A stretch of DNA of 64,000 nucleotides from Eubacteriales bacterium (GTDB lineage: Bacteria > Bacillota > Clostridia > Oscillospirales > CAG-382): positions 24,964-88,963 of the forward strand of contig JAQWDK010000007.1 of assembly GCA_028705495.1 (NCBI GenBank). Direction: 5' to 3'. Shown piece by piece: positions 62,416 through 64,000 of this stretch (position 1 is its first letter; each line of letters begins with the position of its first letter). Below the pieces are notes generated by a model. The model did no database searches, was not told the origin of the DNA, and saw nothing but the letters and a program-made list of their open reading frames with translations. A program made the position numbers and the translations under genes.

Positions 62416-62799
62416 TCATAAAACGGAACTAAATGAAAATTTTTCTGACTCCGAGAACCTTTCGAGAATTATAGTTAGCCTTTCGGCGGTTACCTTAAAA
62501 TGCTCAAACTCACCGAGTCTGCTGTACTGCTCTAAATCGGTCAGCAAAAGAGCGATAGCTTCGCTTTCACCTAGCAGCATAGTGAGCTCAAATCCCCATA
62601 CTTTGTTTTTCCATAACTCCAAGATTTCTGCCGCTTTTTCAGCGGCGGCTTTGCCGTCTGCGAATTTTTCTTTTGTGTCCGGCAATTCCCGAATTGCTGC
62701 CGAAATATCGGATACGCTCGAAACTACAAAAGATGAATTGAAAACAACCGCTAATGTTACAAGCAAAAGCAAGCCTAAAGCTATAATTGTGTGTTTCAT
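62416..62799 (-). CDS. DUF4363-like membrane-anchored protein
   Basis: The 127-aa protein has one N-terminal transmembrane helix (IIALGLLLLVTLAVVF) and an extracytoplasmic helical domain (AAEKAAEILELWKNKVWGFELTM, EQYSRLGEFEHFKVTAERLTIIL) matching DUF4363, a Clostridia family often linked to DUF421 genes and spores. The function is unknown. It lies 2 nt after the DUF421 gene. Confidence 0.75.
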   Translation of the reverse strand: MKHTIIALGLLLLVTLAVVFNSSFVVSSVSDISAAIRELPDTKEKFADGKAAAEKAAEILELWKNKVWGFELTMLLGESEAIALLLTDLEQYSRLGEFEHFKVTAERLTIILERFSESEKFSFSSVL

Positions 62800-62801
62800 A
62801 T

Positions 62802-63479
62802 TTATTTATTTTTTTCCTTCATTGATATTTGCATCTCACCGAGATCGTCCACGGTCATAAAAAGAACATTATCAATATCATAATCTCCGTCTCGAAGAGT
62901 TTTGAGTATCCACCTTTCTGTTAACCCTGCATCTTCAATTACGTTTTTGTTTATACCGCCGTCGATGACGATTGGCAACGAGATGCCCTTGTCCGGAACA
63001 TCCTTTCCTATATCTATAGGCGTGAGCCTATCGTGAAGCGATTTGGGTATAACACTCATCTTCCCCGACTGCTCGAGGATCACATATTGCACTTCGTCGA
63101 TACCACGAAAACCGTGAACGCGTATTTCGGTGAAGATCTCATCCATTGTGATTCTTGTTTTAGCGAGGTTTTTTTGAAACACCTCTCCTTTACCGACGAG
63201 TATAATAGGTGAACCGTCCATCATTTTTCTGAGCTTCGGCAATTTGAACGTAATAAAGGAAGAAACCACTTCAAGAGAAGCGAGGGTTATCAGGGGTACG
63301 AGTCCATGTGATATGGGTATCGAGTTGTCGGTGATAGGAAGTGCGGCAGCTTCTGATAGAATGACAGCGGTTGCGAACTCCGTCATCTGGAGCTGACCGA
63401 TTTGTCTTTTGCCCATAAGCTTGAACAAAAGCGTTAGAATAATGTAAAAGAAGACAGTGCGGATTAATATTGTAGCCAA
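62802..63479 (-). CDS. DUF421 (YetF/YdfS-like) membrane protein
   Basis: The product has three transmembrane helices in the N-terminal 80 residues (ATILIRTVFFYIILTLLFKL, GKRQIGQLQMTEFATAVILSEAA) and a cytosolic C-terminal domain (PIILVGKGEVFQKNLAKTRITMDE, GIDEVQYVILEQSGKMSVIPK). DUF421 proteins occur in spore membranes of Bacillus. TTG at 63479 is preferred because GGGGG lies 7 nt upstream and it matches the family N-terminus; an ATG at 63506 gives 234 aa but lacks a site. Confidence 0.85.
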   Translation of the reverse strand: MATILIRTVFFYIILTLLFKLMGKRQIGQLQMTEFATAVILSEAAALPITDNSIPISHGLVPLITLASLEVVSSFITFKLPKLRKMMDGSPIILVGKGEVFQKNLAKTRITMDEIFTEIRVHGFRGIDEVQYVILEQSGKMSVIPKSLHDRLTPIDIGKDVPDKGISLPIVIDGGINKNVIEDAGLTERWILKTLRDGDYDIDNVLFMTVDDLGEMQISMKEKNK

Positions 63480-63666
63480 GCGAGAGCCCCCTTTTGTTAT
63501 AAACATCAGTTTCGGTTATATTATTGTTCGCCTTAGGCTTCAGTTTTACACATCAAACGAAGATAAAAAAGCAAAAAACAGCGACAAAATACCCTGTTTT
63601 GTGCATAACTTACACCAAAATGGGTAAAATCAAAATGGATTTATGAAATAAAACGAAAAATAGTGG
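63480..63666. other. AT-rich spacer between the DUF421 gene and the rRNA promoter
   Basis: No gene, strong hairpin or repeat is seen here. It holds the - strand upstream region of the DUF421 gene and, on the + strand, the AT-rich stretch (aaataaaacgaaaaatagtgg) directly before the -35 box, which may work as an UP element. Confidence 0.5.
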
Positions 63667-63695
63667 TTGACAAAGCCCGATTCGTGTGTTATTAT
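63667..63695 (+). promoter_or_regulatory. Promoter of an rRNA operon
   Basis: A perfect TTGACA (63667-63672), a 17-nt spacer and TATTAT (63690-63695) follow an AT-rich UP-like region. The downstream leader matches rRNA operon leaders in style. Confidence 0.8.
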
Positions 63696-63701
63696 ATTAA
63701 A

Positions 63702-64000
63702 GCTGTCCACGAGAACCCCGGTTAACGAGAACGCAGCCGAGGTGATTAGGAGAGCGTAATGTTTCTAAAGCGGTAAAATCCAATTGCTTTTATTGTTAGG
63801 ACAAGCCGTAAGAAGCAGCTCGTAAAAGAGCGGATGTTAAAACCAAGAAACAAAAGAGTCGAGTTTGCAAAACTCGCGGCTGTTACGAAGTGACGGCTTT
63901 GGACCTTGAAAATTGAACAACAACGAGAACAAATACCGAAGCGATGAAGCGCAAGTGGAGTCGTGACGGAAGCTGTCAAAGACGAAAGTTTTGGGCAGCG
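63702..64000 (+). other. rRNA operon leader (upstream of a 16S rRNA gene outside the window)
   Basis: The 299 nt carry no supported gene. They contain stem-forming words (gcagctcgtaaaagagc, gtcgagtttgcaaaactcg) and the stretch accttgaaaattgaacaa (about 63902-63919), a sequence typical of clostridial pre-16S and spacer regions where processing stems and antitermination signals lie. The 16S 5' end (agagtttgat) is not reached by 64000. The + orientation of the operon indicates the direction of replication. Confidence 0.75.

Noticed and set aside
63746..63979. 77-codon open frame antisense to the rRNA leader
   Set aside because: The region is an rRNA operon leader; no start signals or recognisable product.
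1..64000. CRISPR arrays, tRNA genes, insertion-sequence transposases
   Set aside because: No regularly spaced direct repeats, no cloverleaf sequences and no transposase frames were seen.

Overview
The window looks like a chromosomal segment of an anaerobic, fermentative, probably spore-forming Clostridia (Oscillospiraceae/Ruminococcus-like; inference). The signs are AdhE, a trimeric electron-bifurcating type [FeFe]-hydrogenase with a sensory hydrogenase and a Rex repressor, A/G-rich Shine-Dalgarno sites, sigma-A type promoters, WhiA, a YaaH-like spore hydrolase remnant and DUF421/DUF4363 genes. Most genes from 7.7 kb to 57.6 kb, and an rRNA operon leader at the right edge, run on the + strand, which is therefore probably the leading strand.

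Layout. 1-2498: right end of an integrated element (ArsB/NhaD-type permease cut by the window edge, a 55-aa protein, a large serine recombinase), abutting in frame the 3' third of a GH18 YaaH/SleL-like spore gene. 2984-7338 (- strand): mnmA, an XRE regulator, a PfkB sugar kinase and a CNNM/HlyC-type CBS membrane protein. 7724-17482: adhE, then hydS, a PP2C/SpoIIE phosphatase, hydC, hydB and hydA. 17558-20171: [2Fe-2S] protein, aroQ, a small monooxygenase-fold protein, rex, a RadC-family protein.

20292-28352 is a complete prechorismate and Phe/Tyr operon (aroF, tyrA, aroB, aroA, aroC, pheA, aroE-aroK fusion). It is preceded by a 37-codon leader with 12 Phe/Tyr codons and a perfect terminator, which is classical ribosome-mediated attenuation. 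28511-35822: queT, a lipoprotein, rimI, tsaD, a phased DnaA-box cluster, an isocitrate/isopropylmalate-type dehydrogenase, murB, an acetyltransferase remnant, whiA, coaW. 35865-39969: lipoprotein, small regulator-like protein and an uncharacterised - strand cluster with a peptidoglycan-binding protein. 40265-47828: phosphate transporter pair, nagA, ROK protein, a 47-aa membrane protein, DMT transporter, prmA, comF.

47958-57579 is a full de novo UMP operon (pyrC, carA, carB, pyrK, pyrD, pyrF, pyrE, pyrB) behind a promoter-proximal terminator. CarA has lost its catalytic Cys and His and its glutamine-binding residues, which suggests an ammonia-dependent carbamoyl-phosphate synthetase. PyrB carries only the zinc tail of PyrI. 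57.6-60.5 kb is an accessory insert: a long inverted-repeat element plus an EcoRI-type adenine methyltransferase with a DUF262-HNH nuclease, flanked by inverted copies of a 50-60 bp repeat. 60461-63479 (- strand): diguanylate cyclase, rpe, a possible 195-nt RNA with its own promoter, DUF4363, DUF421. The window ends in the promoter and leader of an rRNA operon whose 16S gene lies just outside. No tRNA gene, CRISPR array or insertion-sequence transposase was seen.
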